64,000 nt of DNA from the NCBI RefSeq assembly GCF_002727185.1, contig NZ_NIZW01000018.1, forward strand, positions 1 to 64,000, written 5' to 3'. The translations under genes were made by a program, and so were the position numbers. This stretch comes from Rhodopirellula bahusiensis. GTDB taxonomy: Bacteria > Planctomycetota > Planctomycetia > Pirellulales > Pirellulaceae. This document shows, piece by piece, positions 42,640 to 50,987 of this stretch. Every line of letters begins with the position of its first letter. Position 1 is the first letter of the stretch. The notes under the pieces were generated by a model. It was not told the DNA's origin and searched no databases. It saw only the letters and a program-made list of their open reading frames with translations.

Positions 42640-44031
42640 ATGTCCGAGTCGCTTTCTCCCGTCGCCGTTTTTCGCGAAGCCGCCTTGCGTTCTGATCTGC
42701 TCAAGGCAGAACAATGGGAACGCGCGGCCAAAGAAGTCAAGCAAAACCTGGCGAGCGAAGACCGATTGGATCCCGAGTTGGTCTGTGAGGAAATGTCCAA
42801 GGTTCTCGTTCGCGATCGAATTTTGACGCCTTACCAGTCCCAGCAAATTCGAGCCGGACGCACCAAGCTGACTCTGGGCAACTACGTCATCACTGAGTTC
42901 CTCGGCCAAGGTGGCATGGGTCAGGTCTTCGGTGGCGTGCACAAAATCATGGGCAGGCAGTGTGCGATCAAAGTGCTTCCGCTGCAAAAGTCCGATCCGC
43001 TGAGCCTGGAAAGCTTCGCTCGCGAAATTCGGCTGCAGTCGAACTTGGACAGCCCCTACTTGGTTCGAGCCTTCGACGCTGGCAAAGACGGCAAGGTCCA
43101 TTACCTGGTTACGGAGTATGTCCCGGGCACCGATCTGCGTCGTCTGGTTCGAGAGCACGGCCGACTGTCGATGCAACAAGCCGCATCGATCATCGCTCAA
43201 GCCGCCGCGGGTCTGGCCTATGCGCATGAATCCGGCTTGGTCCATCGCGATGTCAAACCGGCCAACATTATGGTGACGCCGGATGGTCACGCGAAAGTCT
43301 CAGACGTTGGGCTGGCGGCTTTATCGTTCGGCCCCGACGATGATCCGCGAGCCGGCATGGTGGTGGGTACCGCGGATTACCTTTCACCCGAACAGATCCG
43401 AACGCCGGATCAAGTCGGACCTCCCAGCGATATCTATTCGCTCGGATGCACGCTGTACTACGCCTGCACCGGTTCGGTCCCGTTCCCGGGTGGCGATTCG
43501 AAGTCGAAGTGCCGTCGGCATTTGAACGAGATGCCGCTCAAGCCAACTCAACATGCGCCGGACCTCAGCGAAGCGTTTGTGGACACCATCGCCGACATGA
43601 TGGAAAAGGATGTGTCTCGACGCATCACCACCGCCGCCGAAGTCGTGATGCGATTGAGCCCCTGGGCAACGATGGACGCTGACACGAACGATGCCGGGTC
43701 GATTCAGATCGGTGAAGGCATGCAGCCCGTTGCAATTCCCGCGGCGGGAATCCCTCGCCCCGAAGACTCGCTCGGCGAATCAATGCTTGACGAAATGAGC
43801 TGGGACAACATCGGCTCCGATGGTGCGTCCGCCGAACCCCCTGCTTCAGGCAGCAGTTCATCCATCACCCCGCCACCACCACCCGAAGCACCTCAGGCGG
43901 ATGCCCCCAACTCAGCACCTTCTCAAGCGATCGGCATCTCAACGATCACCTGGTTGGCCAGCATCCTCGCCTTCACCGCCATCGGCTTCCTCGTCGGCTA
44001 CCTCACCGCCCGCGGCATGTTGTTTCATTGA
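42640..44031 (+). CDS. membrane-anchored Ser/Thr protein kinase with DVG motif
   Basis: The protein of 463 residues starts at the ATG 4 bp after the previous stop. Residues 1-75 are a helical N-terminal domain common in planctomycete kinases. The kinase domain follows (about 80-345): GQGGMGQVF glycine loop, Lys111 in CAIKVLP, HRDVKPANI at 202-210, then SDVGLA where Val replaces the Phe of DFG (222-224), and SPE in place of APE. A Pro/Ser-rich linker leads to one C-terminal transmembrane helix (about 437-457). All catalytic residues remain, so activity is likely. Confidence 0.9.
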   Translation: MSESLSPVAVFREAALRSDLLKAEQWERAAKEVKQNLASEDRLDPELVCEEMSKVLVRDRILTPYQSQQIRAGRTKLTLGNYVITEFLGQGGMGQVFGGVHKIMGRQCAIKVLPLQKSDPLSLESFAREIRLQSNLDSPYLVRAFDAGKDGKVHYLVTEYVPGTDLRRLVREHGRLSMQQAASIIAQAAAGLAYAHESGLVHRDVKPANIMVTPDGHAKVSDVGLAALSFGPDDDPRAGMVVGTADYLSPEQIRTPDQVGPPSDIYSLGCTLYYACTGSVPFPGGDSKSKCRRHLNEMPLKPTQHAPDLSEAFVDTIADMMEKDVSRRITTAAEVVMRLSPWATMDADTNDAGSIQIGEGMQPVAIPAAGIPRPEDSLGESMLDEMSWDNIGSDGASAEPPASGSSSSITPPPPPEAPQADAPNSAPSQAIGISTITWLASILAFTAIGFLVGYLTARGMLFH

Positions 44032-44090
44032 CGCACCTGCCGTAGTGAAGGGGAACCCATCAGACGAAATGCATAGAATCACCAGCGATC

Positions 44091-44532
44091 TTGACACCTC
44101 CCTTGAGATGTACTTCCTTCGGATTCGAAATCAGTCCTCTCGCAGGATTCGCAATTGACTTCGAAAGCTTCGACTATTCCGGGTTCCAAACGTTCGGTGG
44201 ATCACCACTCGCAACGATTGGACCAACGAAGTTTGCACTGCGTTCAAGCCTGGACGGCTTCGGATCAGATATTGGAGTAGCAGATATTGACGGTGAGACG
44301 ATTAGTTTGACAGGTGCACAGTATCAAGGCATCGGTTCGACAATCGAATTTAGGCTTTACGCTTAGAGTACATTTGATACGGGAACAAAGCCCTGAACTA
44401 CGTACTCACTCGATGATTTTACATTCAACGGTACCGACTGCTGTCCCCGAACCAAGCTCACTTGCGATCATTGCTATGGGCGGTGTGGGACTCGCATTGC
44501 GACGTCGAAAGACGAACCAAGCAGTGATTTAA
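44091..44532 (+). pseudogene. decayed PEP-CTERM protein gene
   Basis: A C-terminal sorting signal is intact in one frame: AVPEPSSLAIIAMGGVGLAL followed by RRRK (44439-44510). The preceding sequence, in a different frame, reads SSLDGFGSDIGVADIDGE, then LTGAQYQGIGSTIEFRLYA and a stop. Between them DDFTFNGT appears in the third frame. At least two frameshifts and a stop separate parts of one exported PEP-CTERM protein, and the N-terminal signal is missing. Confidence 0.65.
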
Positions 44533-44957
44533 ACGAGGCGTTCACCAGCACACCAATCTGAATCTTCGCAAAGCCATCCACGAAATCGTGGTTGCCTTTC
44601 CTTGTACCTTCACGACGTTGACGCGAAGCGAGTCTCCTGCTTCTTCGCTGATGACACGGACGGAGCGTTTGGGCAACCGAATGAGACGGTTGGCGAGAAC
44701 CGCGGACGAGGCCATTCAGCTTTGGAGTGACGTGCCCCAAGTGCGGTGTTGCGGCACTCTAGTTCCGACCACATCGCAGCCGCATGCATCCGCGGCAGCG
44801 AGAAGAAAAGCATTTCAGTCGTGGTCATGACTCTGGCTTCTTCCCAAAACATTTGACAAGAGGTCATTTGCGACCAAGAGTTCCCGCGAAGGACCATGGT
44901 CACCTGATCCCGCTTCGATGCGGTGATTGCACGTTTCTCACCTCGAACGACATCCAG
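44533..44957. other. intergenic stretch, no gene recognised
   Basis: Open frames on both strands show no family resemblance. One plus-strand frame (LYLHDVDAKRVSCFFADDTD) reads like protein but is broken on both sides, so it may be another gene remnant. The promoter of the thioredoxin-like gene should lie near the right end. Confidence 0.35.
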
Positions 44958-45437
44958 ATGAATCATCCGATTGCGGCTCAGTTTTGTTTGCTCCTCTCGA
45001 TTGCAATCATTGGGTTCGGTGGTGGTGGTTGCAGCATGTCGGAAATCACGGGAGCGTACAGCGAGGAATCGTTCGAACAGTTGATCGATCAAGACAAGTT
45101 GATCTTGGTGAAGTTCGGATCGTCCACCTGCGGACCGTGCAACCGATTGGACGAAGAACTCGCTGCGATCAAATCCGATTCGCCAAAAGGTTTGGAGATC
45201 CATTGCCTCAGCGTCTGCTCCAATCAAGACCTCGCGTACAAGTACAACATCACCGGCATCCCGCGAATGATGCTGTTCCGCAATGGACAAAAATTGGGCG
45301 ACCATGTCGGCTATCAATCCGAAGGTCAAATCCGTAGTTGGATCAGCTCGCAGAACAACATCGTCGGCGAAGTGCACCCCAATCCATTTGCGACGAAAGC
45401 CACATCAGACCACGTATCGACACCGCAAAAATCTTGA
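44958..45437 (+). CDS. thioredoxin-like lipoprotein
   Basis: The protein of 159 residues has signal sequence MNHPIAAQFCLLLSIAIIGF ending in a lipobox-like GGGGC (Cys at about 26). A thioredoxin fold follows with the active site STCGPCNRLDEEL (CGPC), the cis-Pro loop TGIPRMMLF, and GYQSEGQIRSWI at the C-terminus. It should act as an envelope thiol-disulfide oxidoreductase. I chose the ATG at 44958, since the upstream extension would precede the signal peptide. Confidence 0.85.
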   Translation: MNHPIAAQFCLLLSIAIIGFGGGGCSMSEITGAYSEESFEQLIDQDKLILVKFGSSTCGPCNRLDEELAAIKSDSPKGLEIHCLSVCSNQDLAYKYNITGIPRMMLFRNGQKLGDHVGYQSEGQIRSWISSQNNIVGEVHPNPFATKATSDHVSTPQKS

Positions 45438-45455
45438 GTGATTGTTCTGACGCGT

Positions 45456-46865
45456 CTATGCGAACAAGTCGTGGACAACTTTGCCGGCCACATCCGTCAA
45501 GCGAAAATCCCGGCCGGCGCGACGGTAGGTGAGTTGCTCGTGGTTTAGCCCGAGAAGATGCAACATCGTGGCATGCAGGTCATGGATGTGGACTTTGTTC
45601 TCGACCGCGTAGTAGCCGTATTCATCCGTGGCTCCATACTGGATTCCGGTCTTTAAGCCGGCGCCCGCCATCCACATCGTGAAGCCTTCCGGGTTGTGGT
45701 CGCGTCCATCCCGTCCAGAGCCTTCGCAGGTTGGCGTGCGTCCGAATTCGCCGCCCCATAGAACCAGCGTGTCATCCAACAGTCCACGTGCCTTCAGATC
45801 TTTCAACAACCCGGCAATCGGCAAATCAACCTCTGCCGCATTCTGCTCGTGACCTTTGCGAAGATTGCCGTGTTGATCCCACTGCACTTCCGTGTTGCTG
45901 TGAGTGATCTGGACAAACCGCACACCGCGTTCGGCAAATCGACGTGCCATCAAGCATTGGCGGCCAAAGTCGGCGGTGGTCTCTTGGTCGATCCCATAGA
46001 GTTTGTGCGTTGCCTCCGTTTCGGCTTCCAAATCCAAAGCGTCCGGCATTTCAGTCTGCATTCGAAACGCAAGCTCAAACGATTCAATACGAGCCTCCAG
46101 TTCCGAATTGGGTCCAGCCGTCCTCAGAAACTCACGGTTCATCGACTGCGTCAGATCCAGTTGCATCCTCTGTGCTTCGCGAGACATTCGCGAATTCTGG
46201 ACGTATTTCACACGAGCCTGATCGGATGATTGGCTGGCGTTGCCGATGGGGGTCCCCGAAACGCTAGCGGGCAGGAACGCGGATCCCCAATTCTTCGTTC
46301 CACCGTGAGCCAAAGTCGGACAGATCGTGATGAATCCGGGTAGGTTCTGGTTTTCGGTTCCCAATCCATAGTTGACCCACGATCCCATGCTGGGACGCAC
46401 GAACACATCGCTGCCGGTGTGCAACTTCATGCTGGCGCCTCCGTGCGCCGGATTGGTTCCATGCAGTGAATTGATGATGCAAAGATCGTCAACGCACTCC
46501 GCGACATGCGGGAACAATTCGCTGACCGCGATGCCGCTGTCTCCGTGTCGAGTGAATTTCCACGGCGAAGCCAGCAGGTTGCTGGTCGGAGCGAATTGGA
46601 CGCGTGGTTTTTCAAAAGGCAACGGTTTGCCGTCGTCCCTTTGCAACTGCGGTTTGTAGTCAAACGTGTCCATGTGCGACGGGCCCCCTTTCATGAATAG
46701 AAAGATGACGCGTTTCGCTTTTGGTGGGAAATGCGGGGTCCCCGAACCTGGCGACGCTCCGGTACCGTTGGACGCTCGAACTTCATCAGCCAACAACGAC
46801 GCCAACGCCAGCGATCCAAAACCCGCCGCGGTGTTTTGCAAGAGATGTCGTCGTGAGAATTGCAT
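45456..46865 (-). CDS. DUF1501 protein (Tat-exported, sulfatase-fold-like)
   Basis: The protein of 469 residues has a Tat signal (MQFSRRHLLQNTAAGFGSLA) and the DUF1501 blocks: KRVIFLFMKGGPSHMDTFDY, GSWVNYGLGTENQNLPGFI, FVQITHSN, LVLWGGEFGRTP, and LHLLGLNHEQLTYRRAGRDF near the C-terminus. DUF1501 proteins occur paired with PSCyt1/DUF1549/DUF1553 proteins in planctomycetes, as here with the gene to the right. The catalytic role is unproven; the fold is of the alkaline phosphatase/sulfatase type. The start at 46865 gives a complete Tat signal. Confidence 0.9.
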   Translation of the reverse strand: MQFSRRHLLQNTAAGFGSLALASLLADEVRASNGTGASPGSGTPHFPPKAKRVIFLFMKGGPSHMDTFDYKPQLQRDDGKPLPFEKPRVQFAPTSNLLASPWKFTRHGDSGIAVSELFPHVAECVDDLCIINSLHGTNPAHGGASMKLHTGSDVFVRPSMGSWVNYGLGTENQNLPGFITICPTLAHGGTKNWGSAFLPASVSGTPIGNASQSSDQARVKYVQNSRMSREAQRMQLDLTQSMNREFLRTAGPNSELEARIESFELAFRMQTEMPDALDLEAETEATHKLYGIDQETTADFGRQCLMARRFAERGVRFVQITHSNTEVQWDQHGNLRKGHEQNAAEVDLPIAGLLKDLKARGLLDDTLVLWGGEFGRTPTCEGSGRDGRDHNPEGFTMWMAGAGLKTGIQYGATDEYGYYAVENKVHIHDLHATMLHLLGLNHEQLTYRRAGRDFRLTDVAGKVVHDLFA

Positions 46866-46893
46866 CAGATTGACCAAGTGGAAGGAGCCATGA

Positions 46894-46956
46894 TAGCGGT
46901 AGGACCCAAGCCCTCCGGTCACGCGTCAGGACCGGGCGGCTTGCGCCGCTCCGCTA
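46894..46956. repeat. REP-like palindrome, second copy
   Basis: TAGCGGTAGGACCCAAGCCC at 46894 and GGGCGGCTTGCGCCGCTCCG toward 46956 match the inner palindrome at 9547-9603, including the CCTCCGGTCAC...GACCGG centre. It lies between two co-oriented genes and could form a strong hairpin on their transcript. Confidence 0.65.
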
Positions 46957-46981
46957 AGATGTTTAGATCTCTGAATGAGCG

Positions 46982-49501
46982 TTAGCGGATGTAGACAAAC
47001 TCACTGGAGGAGACAACAGCTTGGCACAACGCCTGCCACGCCAATCGTTCTGGGTAAGAGTTGCTAACACCGGAAACAACATAATTTTCTCGCACTCCGC
47101 TCTCGAACCGCGAGAGAAATCGCACGCCATCTGACAACTCCGAATCCGTGGGAGGTCGCCCGTACGCTTCCAGGTACAAATGGCTGATTCGTTGAACTGA
47201 ATTCTCGCCGGTGTTCAACAAGCGATCCGCCATCGCAAACGTCCGGTCCGCCAGCATCTCTGAGTTCATCAAGAACAAAGCTTGCGGCGCGATCGTGCTG
47301 GTGTTTCGGTCCCCGGTTAAAACACTCGCGTCGGTGTAGTCGAACAGTTGAAACATGTCGTACAGATGGTTTCGAATCACCGGCACATAGATTGAACGCC
47401 GCTTCGTATCGTACTTCGACTTGTCTTCCGAAGTGTGATTGAAGACGTACTCGCGATTTCCGTAGGGCATGATATTGCCGCCCGTCGTGCGATCCAGTTG
47501 CCCGCTGACGGCCAGTAAACCATCACGAATGGCTTCTGCTTCCAGTCGCCGGATGTTGAATCGCCAATGCCATTTGTTGTCGGGATCCATCTCCGCGTTC
47601 GTCGCATTGAAGTCACTGCTTCGCTGGTAGGTTTGTGACAATAGGATCAGGCGGTGCATCGCTTTGATCGACCAACCTTCCTCGATAAACTGGACCGCCA
47701 ACCAATCCAATAATTCGGGGTGCGTTGGTGGACTGCCTTTCAAGCCGAAATTGTCGACCGTATTCACCAGTCCTCGTCCAAAGTGACCTCGCCACAAGCG
47801 ATTGATCATCACCCGAGCGGTGAGTGGATGATCGCCGCTGGTCAGCCAATGTGCAAACTCAAGTCGCCCGCTGTGATTAGACGCGATAGCGGGCTGGCCA
47901 CCGATCGCCAGGACCTCCGGAACGCGACGAGGAACAACGTCACCGAGAGTGAGATGACTGCCGCGAAGATGCACGCTCGTGTCCGCCACTTCCCCTTCGA
48001 CAACGCCCATTGCGGTCGGCAAAACCGGAGCCGAAGCTTCCAATTTCGCCAACTCTCCGCGGAGAGACTTTATCTTCACCTTCGTCTCATCGGGAAGGTG
48101 TTTTTCGATCTCGTCGGGTGCTGCCTCGACTTCCGATAGATTGAGAGAGGAAGCCGCCTCTGAGATTTGTCCAGCGATTTGCTGCTCAAGGGACTCAACT
48201 TGCTTTTCATGCAGTTCCCGTTGAGTCACTTGCTCAGTTGACTCAATTGTGTTCTCGTGCCACTTCGCGACGGTTGCGTAGCTGTCCATCGTTCGAGTGC
48301 TTTTGAAGATCCCAGCCAAACCGTAATAGTCGTGGTGGCTGATCGGATCAAACTTGTGCGTGTGACAGCGTGCGCAGCCGAGTGTCAGGCCCATGAGACT
48401 GCGACCAACGGTGTCGATCTGCTCATCGATGATATCCATCTCCATTTTGGCTTCGTCCTGCTCAGCCAGAACCTTTGGTCCGAGGACCAGAAATCCCGTC
48501 GCAATCAAACGGTCGTGGCGAAGCTGTGTGTCATTGCCAGATTCCAGCAAGTCGCCCGCCAGTTGTTCAACGACGAATTCATCGTAGGGTTTGTCACTGT
48601 TCAGTGAACGCACAACGTAGTCGCGATACCGCCAAGCGTTTCCGTGGACCACGTTTTCATCGAGACCGTTGGAATCGGCGTAGCGAGCAATGTCCAGCCA
48701 ATGTCGCCCCCATCGCTCTCCATAGTGCGGCGAAGCAAGCAACCGGTCGACTACTTTCGCGAACGCGAGGGGTGATTGATCCGCTAGAAATGCATCAATC
48801 TCGCCTGTCGTCGGGGGCAGCCCGATCAAGTCAAATGTGACCCGACGAATGAGCGTGCGTTTGTCGGCGGGTGGGTTCGGACGCAGTCCCATGCTGGTCA
48901 GTTCGGCCTGCACAAACGCGTCGATCGGATTGGCAGCACTTTGATAGGGGACTGCCTCGTTGGGCGATGGCAAACTCTCAATCAATGGCGGGGAAACTTT
49001 GATGGGCGGTTGAAACGCCCAGTGCTTGCGGCCTTCCTGAATATCGACCGCACCTCGCTGAGCGATCGGGCCAACGGAATCTGCATCGGGATGCGGCGTC
49101 CCCATCTCAACCCATCGCACCAAATTGGCGATTTGTATCTCGGACAACTTCGCGTCCGGCGGCATCTTCAGATCATTGTCTTGGTATCGAACCGCCGTAA
49201 TCAGCAAACTGCTCGCGGGTTTTCCTGGCACCACCGACGCTCCGGCCAATCCGCCCGTCAACATCCCCGCCAGCGTATCAACTCGAAGTTCGGATTCTTG
49301 CGATTCCTCTCCATGGCACTCGTAGCAATGATCGATCAGCAACGGGCGAATCTTGGACTCGAAGAAATCGAGTTGATCGGCAGTTGGTTTTGCTTCTGCA
49401 GAAAGCTTTGCGTCGTCTTCCGACCAACCAGTCCTCACTGCGACCATTAGGACGATGACGAAAGCAACGACAGAAACGCATTCCCGAACGATTGGGATCA
49501 T
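46982..49501 (-). CDS. PSCyt1-DUF1549-DUF1553 cytochrome-like protein
   Basis: The protein of 839 residues has a signal anchor (MIPIVRECVSVVAFVIVLMV). A planctomycete-type cytochrome C domain follows with heme motif Cys59-Tyr-Glu-Cys62-His63. DUF1549 (RRVTFDLIGLPPTTGEIDAF to FDPISHHDYYGLAGIF) and DUF1553 (LTARVMINRLWRGHFGRGLV to APQALFLMNSEMLADR) come next. A coiled-coil stretch separates the two DUFs at about 430-485. It is the usual partner of the DUF1501 protein. The start could also be 49570. Confidence 0.9.
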   Translation of the reverse strand: MIPIVRECVSVVAFVIVLMVAVRTGWSEDDAKLSAEAKPTADQLDFFESKIRPLLIDHCYECHGEESQESELRVDTLAGMLTGGLAGASVVPGKPASSLLITAVRYQDNDLKMPPDAKLSEIQIANLVRWVEMGTPHPDADSVGPIAQRGAVDIQEGRKHWAFQPPIKVSPPLIESLPSPNEAVPYQSAANPIDAFVQAELTSMGLRPNPPADKRTLIRRVTFDLIGLPPTTGEIDAFLADQSPLAFAKVVDRLLASPHYGERWGRHWLDIARYADSNGLDENVVHGNAWRYRDYVVRSLNSDKPYDEFVVEQLAGDLLESGNDTQLRHDRLIATGFLVLGPKVLAEQDEAKMEMDIIDEQIDTVGRSLMGLTLGCARCHTHKFDPISHHDYYGLAGIFKSTRTMDSYATVAKWHENTIESTEQVTQRELHEKQVESLEQQIAGQISEAASSLNLSEVEAAPDEIEKHLPDETKVKIKSLRGELAKLEASAPVLPTAMGVVEGEVADTSVHLRGSHLTLGDVVPRRVPEVLAIGGQPAIASNHSGRLEFAHWLTSGDHPLTARVMINRLWRGHFGRGLVNTVDNFGLKGSPPTHPELLDWLAVQFIEEGWSIKAMHRLILLSQTYQRSSDFNATNAEMDPDNKWHWRFNIRRLEAEAIRDGLLAVSGQLDRTTGGNIMPYGNREYVFNHTSEDKSKYDTKRRSIYVPVIRNHLYDMFQLFDYTDASVLTGDRNTSTIAPQALFLMNSEMLADRTFAMADRLLNTGENSVQRISHLYLEAYGRPPTDSELSDGVRFLSRFESGVRENYVVSGVSNSYPERLAWQALCQAVVSSSEFVYIR

Positions 49502-49641
49502 CCGCGTGTCTCGATCAAGCGACTGAATCGACCGAACAGCGAACGATTTCTGCGGAATGGTTCGATGCATCGCTCATCTCCGAATGCTTGGCGTTTCCAG
49601 CTCTGTCGATCCGAACGGCTCCGCTTCTTACGTCCTGGCGA

Positions 49642-50472
49642 TCAAACCAATCGGATCCCGTCCTTCGCGATCGTGATGAGTTGCTGTTTGTACAGCCCAC
49701 CAATCGCCTTCTTGAACTGCCCTTTGCTCATCCCAAATAGCTCGGAGATTTGTTCTGGTGGCGACTTGTCGTGAACCGGTGCGAACCCTTCGTGATCGTG
49801 CAAATAGTCTTCAATGATCTGGCTGTAGTCATCGCGAATTTGCTGACCGCTCTTCAGGCTCAAGTCAATCTTCCCGTCGGCTCGGACGTGTTTGACGTAG
49901 CCTTCGATGGTCTGACCAAAACTCAGCCGCTGATCCACGTCGTCATTGTACAACAAACCCCAATGGCTCTGATCGACGATCGCTTTGAATCCCATTTCAG
50001 TGCTGTTGGCGATGATCAATTCAACAGCCTGCTGAGCGTAAAAACCATGCTCGGGATCATTGCTCACGTACTTGTCAATTTTCGATGTCGCCGTGATTCG
50101 ATCTTGGTTGTCGAGATACAAGAACACGAGGTAGGACTTTCCCACGACCATCGGGCGATGCTGTTCCGCGAACGGAGCCAAAACGTCTTTATCCAATCCC
50201 CAGTCCAGAAACGCGCCAATCGGGGTGTTCTCCTTGACTTCCAAGTACGCGAACTCGCCAACTTCCGCCTTGGGCACCTGAGTCGTCGCGATCGGCCGGT
50301 CTTCCGAGTCCAGGTATAGAAAGACTTCGACGATGTCGCCCGGACCCAGGTCGGCCGGAGTGTGTTTTGTGGGCAGCAAGATCTCGCCTAGATCTCCGGC
50401 GTCCAAGAACATTCCGAAGTCGGTTTTCTTGACCACTTCCAAGTCATACGTGCCGCCAATCTCTATCAACAT
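49642..50472 (-). CDS. CvfB-like S1 RNA-binding protein
   Basis: The protein of 276 residues has three S1-like beta-barrels followed by a winged helix, the architecture of CvfB/YitL. Barrel 1 has YDLEVVKKTDFGMFLDAGD, barrel 2 AYLEVKENTPIGAFLDWGLD, and barrel 3 KAIVDQSHWGLLYNDD with GYVKHVRADGKIDLSLK. The C-terminal FGMSKGQFKKAIGGLYKQQL is the winged helix. It probably binds RNA in post-transcriptional control, by family analogy. I chose the ATG at 50472, because the upstream Met adds only six residues. Confidence 0.85.
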   Translation of the reverse strand: MLIEIGGTYDLEVVKKTDFGMFLDAGDLGEILLPTKHTPADLGPGDIVEVFLYLDSEDRPIATTQVPKAEVGEFAYLEVKENTPIGAFLDWGLDKDVLAPFAEQHRPMVVGKSYLVFLYLDNQDRITATSKIDKYVSNDPEHGFYAQQAVELIIANSTEMGFKAIVDQSHWGLLYNDDVDQRLSFGQTIEGYVKHVRADGKIDLSLKSGQQIRDDYSQIIEDYLHDHEGFAPVHDKSPPEQISELFGMSKGQFKKAIGGLYKQQLITIAKDGIRLV

Positions 50473-50553
50473 GTTGAATCTTCTATGCAATCAATCTGCG
50501 GCCGATTTTACGATCAACGACGCTCCATTTGGCCGTCGATGGGGAGGATGGTT

Positions 50554-50859
50554 TCACGACGAGTGCTTGCGTTTCACCAGCGGCGGGTTGCTGTGAATGA
50601 TTTCGCCCGAATCGGAAACTTTCAGGTAGTAGGACGCCCCGATGTGGATCCGTTTCGACAACGAGAACTCTCCCAGAGGCTCGAGCTCCTCCCAGACGTT
50701 GACGCGATAATTTCCATTGTGATGACGACAGACTTCGACGCGATCCAATCGCGGCGGCTTGCCAATTTTTTCGAGAATCTGCGACTTGATGGTCGCCGTG
50801 TGATCGGCGACGTCCTCGGAGTCATCGTTCTTCGGGGCTGGTTGATCGACTTTTGCCAT
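50554..50859 (-). CDS. small hypothetical protein
   Basis: The protein of 101 residues contains a helical segment, then VEVCRHHNGNYRVNVWEELE and KRIHIGASYYLKVSDSGEII. This looks like a compact alpha/beta domain. I do not recognise the family. The ATG at 50859 (MAKVDQPAPK) is preferred to one at 50892. It precedes the CvfB-like gene on the same strand. Confidence 0.65.
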   Translation of the reverse strand: MAKVDQPAPKNDDSEDVADHTATIKSQILEKIGKPPRLDRVEVCRHHNGNYRVNVWEELEPLGEFSLSKRIHIGASYYLKVSDSGEIIHSNPPLVKRKHSS

Positions 50860-50987
50860 GCTTTCCTCGGCCACAGATAGGGGATTGATCATGAACTGTA
50901 TCCGAACCGACTCCGGTTCGATACGAGGCCGAAATCAATCAGAGCGTTCAGTGCGGCAGAGCATCGGACAGCGAACCGAACTCGCCG

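Noticed and set aside
41842-43290. 482-residue open frame on the minus strand
   Set aside because: It lies fully antisense to the large GH38-like gene and the kinase gene, both of which show real protein motifs. It is a shadow frame caused by the G+C-rich codon pattern.
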